Assembly (NCBI GenBank): GCA_033816765.1 | Contig: CM066295.1 | Location: 1,302,001-1,366,000 of the forward strand | Reading direction: 5' to 3' | DNA: 64,000 bases | Origin: Nothopassalora personata | Lineage: Eukaryota; Ascomycota; Dothideomycetes; Mycosphaerellales; Mycosphaerellaceae | Shown here: positions 61,847 through 64,000 of the stretch, in pieces | How positions within the stretch are numbered: position 1 is the stretch's first letter | How the letters are laid out: each line of letters starts with the position of its first letter | Position numbers and translations under genes: made by a program | Notes under the pieces: model-generated | Seen by the model: only the letters and a program-made list of their open reading frames with translations | Told to the model about the DNA's origin: nothing | Database searches by the model: none

Positions 61847-63516
61847 CCGGCTGTTCTGGGTGGTGGTTACTTGGTCGTGCTGCGTTGGATCTCATTCCGA
61901 ATGGTAAGAAGCGTGCGGCCGGTGATTGCTTGGTATCACTTTCGAGAGCGACTACCAGTTTATGCCGATGTATACATCATGTGTTGTCTGCTTCTAAGTA
62001 GTTCTTCCGATACTCGTTTTCTCCTGTGGTCGGAGGAGATGGCACGCTCCGTCGACAGCTCCTAACCGTTGTAGGCGGGAGGACAACCTTGCTCTATACG
62101 TGTTGATACTGATGCTGATGATCATGGACATGTCAAGATGCTGAAGTTGAAATCTGAAATTAGAATAGGGGCCTGCGGCAGATCCGCGGACGATCGGGGC
62201 TCTTACAGCGATGCCCGACCCGCGTTGTTGTCGCCAAATCACGACACAGGCAATCTACTGTACATCATTTTTCAGTGGTACCTCAGCTTTTTGACGGGCT
62301 TTGGGCATGGCGGAAGCAGTCAGTGACAAGAAGATCAAGCGATGTATTCGACTTTGATGTTGCACGCTGGCCCCTCTACCGCGAGCCCTGCGGCGGTTTG
62401 TTGCGAGACTCAACATCGTTGCTGCGGCACCAAATGACCACGAGCTCGCCTCGTGGGCGGCTCAGAGACATGAGTCAATATTCGGATGCAAGGTCACAGC
62501 CGAAAATCGCTATCAACTGATGGTTGGCGGTGTCAGCACCTCGTCCCAGGAGAAGAAGTCATCGATCGCACGCAGATGATCTTGCATGTAACGTGCATGG
62601 CTGAGACCCAAGATGTGAGCTGGTGTCTCTTACAGAGAACCAGATGTTCATGCTAACGGGGTCAACGACGATGCGCTTTAGGTGCGAAGGTCTCGCCTTT
62701 TTGCCGCAACCCTAGCGATGCATAGACACGCATTGATCATCGATGGAAAACCTATGCCCCTAACTGAGCAACTAGGAAGAATGCAGCAGATGACGAAAAA
62801 GTACCGCGACATTCAAGTATGACTTCTGTCATAAGATGTTATTGTCACAGCATGCGGAACTGCTGCTAAGATGTTCGAGGTATAATGTATTAGAGCTATG
62901 TACTGATGGATCTTGATGAGGGATTGGTTAGCCGATCGATTGTAGAAGGTGAAGAGCGGTCTTGTGGTACGCCCCAGTCCGCCACTAGAGAAGTCGTCGT
63001 CTCATTGTTTATAGTCCGCAAAGCAAGTCCTCCTCCTGCCTGTTCGCGGTGATTCTAACGGGATAATGCTTTCATTGCAGCATGAGCCACGGAAGAGACG
63101 ATAGCCATTGCTGCAATCCATGTCTGAGTCAGTGAGATGTAGTTCATTGGGCTGTTGCATCAAATCCAATGCAGCAATGAGGTCGATGGACTGGATCGAA
63201 GAGACGTCGATCAAGTGGAGCGATGACGCGGAAGGCGCCGGAACTGTGTTTCGACGTAGTTCTAGTGTGTTTGCCGTTAGTCTTATTGTTTTGGCTGTAC
63301 AGTAGGGCATGCCTTGGGATATTGATGGAGATGAGTGAGAAGCGCATGGTGCCACGCTTCGACGCCAATCAGGTCGACCTGCCTCCTTGCAGGGACCTTG
63401 TTGACTTCAGCAACGTGTCGGCATGCGGCGCCAACTGACAAGATAAGCTCATGATCGTGCTCTAGTCGTCCTGGTGCGCGGGTCGCAGACAACGAGGAGC
63501 ATTACAGCCTGCTCCC
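61847..63516. other. Long intergenic region
   Basis: About 1.7 kb without a supported gene. Frames of 60-120 codons (for example 63002-63355 on the minus strand) have no domain, signal peptide or coding-like composition. No RNA gene recognised. Confidence 0.45.
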
Positions 63517-64000
63517 ATGATGCGAGGAATCATCCCGCCGGCAGCGCTCGTCGTAGTGCTGGCCGGGCTCGCCTACGGACCAGCTGTGCAGGCCCGTTAC
63601 TTCGATGCCAGCGCAAACGCCATGTTTAGGGAAGCGTGCCCGGCATATGAGCATTACGCCCGCTCTCCGCAGTATGTAAATCGTACATGGCTCCAGCGAA
63701 GGCATAAGGGATACTGACAGGACCACAAGTAACCCACCCAGCGATGGACCCATGAGACTACCCTACCAACGGCCTGAACCTCGTTGCCGAACATTCGAGA
63801 GCGAGCTCGTCGAGAAGATCATCCAAGACCTGAAGGCGACCATGATAGACAGCGACCTGGCGAGACTCTTCGAGAACGCCTTCCCGAACACACTCGACAC
63901 GACGGTCCGGTGGCATGTAGACGGCACAGAAGAGCCAGAGAGCAGTTTCCAACAAACCTTTGGGACATCATCAGCCGCGTGGGACGGTGCGCAGAGCTTC
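63517..64000 (+). CDS. GH125-family secreted alpha-mannosidase, 5' part (runs off window)
   Basis: Exon 1 63517-63671; 49-bp intron (GTATGT donor, TACTGAC branch overlapping the CAG acceptor, 63672-63720); exon 2 from 63721 stays open to the window end. The N-terminus MMRGIIPPAALVVVLAGLAY is a signal peptide, with likely cleavage after VQA. Exon 2 shows LPYQRPEPRCRTFES, then DLARLFENAFPNTLDTTVRWH, signatures of GH125 (metal-independent exo-alpha-1,6-mannosidases). The segment where family members have a TGDIxAxWLRDS-type motif reads FGTSSAAWDGAQSF here, so a second intron or a small deletion is possible. Only about 146 of the expected 500 or more residues are in view. Confidence 0.8.

Noticed and set aside
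63002..63355. 117-codon minus-strand frame as a small secreted protein
   Set aside because: No signal peptide and no recognisable family; the opposite strand is equally open.

Overview
The window looks like filamentous-ascomycete DNA, most probably a dothideomycete. Reasons: very short introns (about 50 bp), a divergent EXO84/TOM20 gene pair, a GH125 secreted-mannosidase gene, expanded F-box-like and 2EXR-like small-protein families, and a large block of repeats altered by repeat-induced point mutation (RIP) of the CpA to TpA type. In that block most broken codons are TAG/TAA where a related copy has CAG, CAA or TGG. No species is assigned.

Positions 1 to about 48,560 are a nested transposon nest. 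Target-site duplications (TSDs) and matching LTRs let most of it be peeled apart. The outermost readable unit is a RIP-mutated Ty3/gypsy element G (3810-44701, about 11.9 kb without its insertions), flanked on both sides by inverted fragments of a second copy, G-prime (1-3809 and 44702-45807). G is interrupted by an intact gypsy element (E1, 4904-11810, single 2040-aa Gag-Pol), an unmutated solo LTR (15515-15855) and a RIP-mutated gypsy element A (18157-39909). A is interrupted by another unmutated solo LTR (19281-19473), an intact pogo/Fot1-like DNA transposon (21813-23678) and a RIP-mutated gypsy element E3 (24595-37271). E3 contains an intact element, E2 (27966-35027), from the same family as A. 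So six young, unmutated insertions (these five plus a SINE-like insert at 1618-2104) sit in old, heavily mutated copies.

Three unusual things stand out. (1) E2, A and probably E3 each carry an extra gene on the strand opposite gag-pol, between pol and the 3' LTR. In E2 it encodes six cysteines with exact Zn(2)Cys(6) (Gal4-type) spacing followed by a charged helix. In E2 and A a tRNA-like sequence lies beside it. (2) G carries, downstream of pol, a roughly 1,000-codon sense reading frame of unrecognised function. (3) A 26-bp GC-cored palindrome recurs in the G LTR, before pol and before this extra frame.

From about 48,560 to 64,000 the DNA is ordinary gene-bearing sequence. The first part (49.5-54.3 kb) is a decay zone: an F-box-like gene with two broken tandem paralogues, a broken epoxide hydrolase gene and broken 2EXR-like genes. 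Then come a 220-aa 2EXR-like gene, EXO84 (exocyst), TOM20 (mitochondrial import), two further 2EXR-like loci, a 219-aa hypothetical gene, and the 5' end of a GH125 alpha-mannosidase gene that runs off the window.
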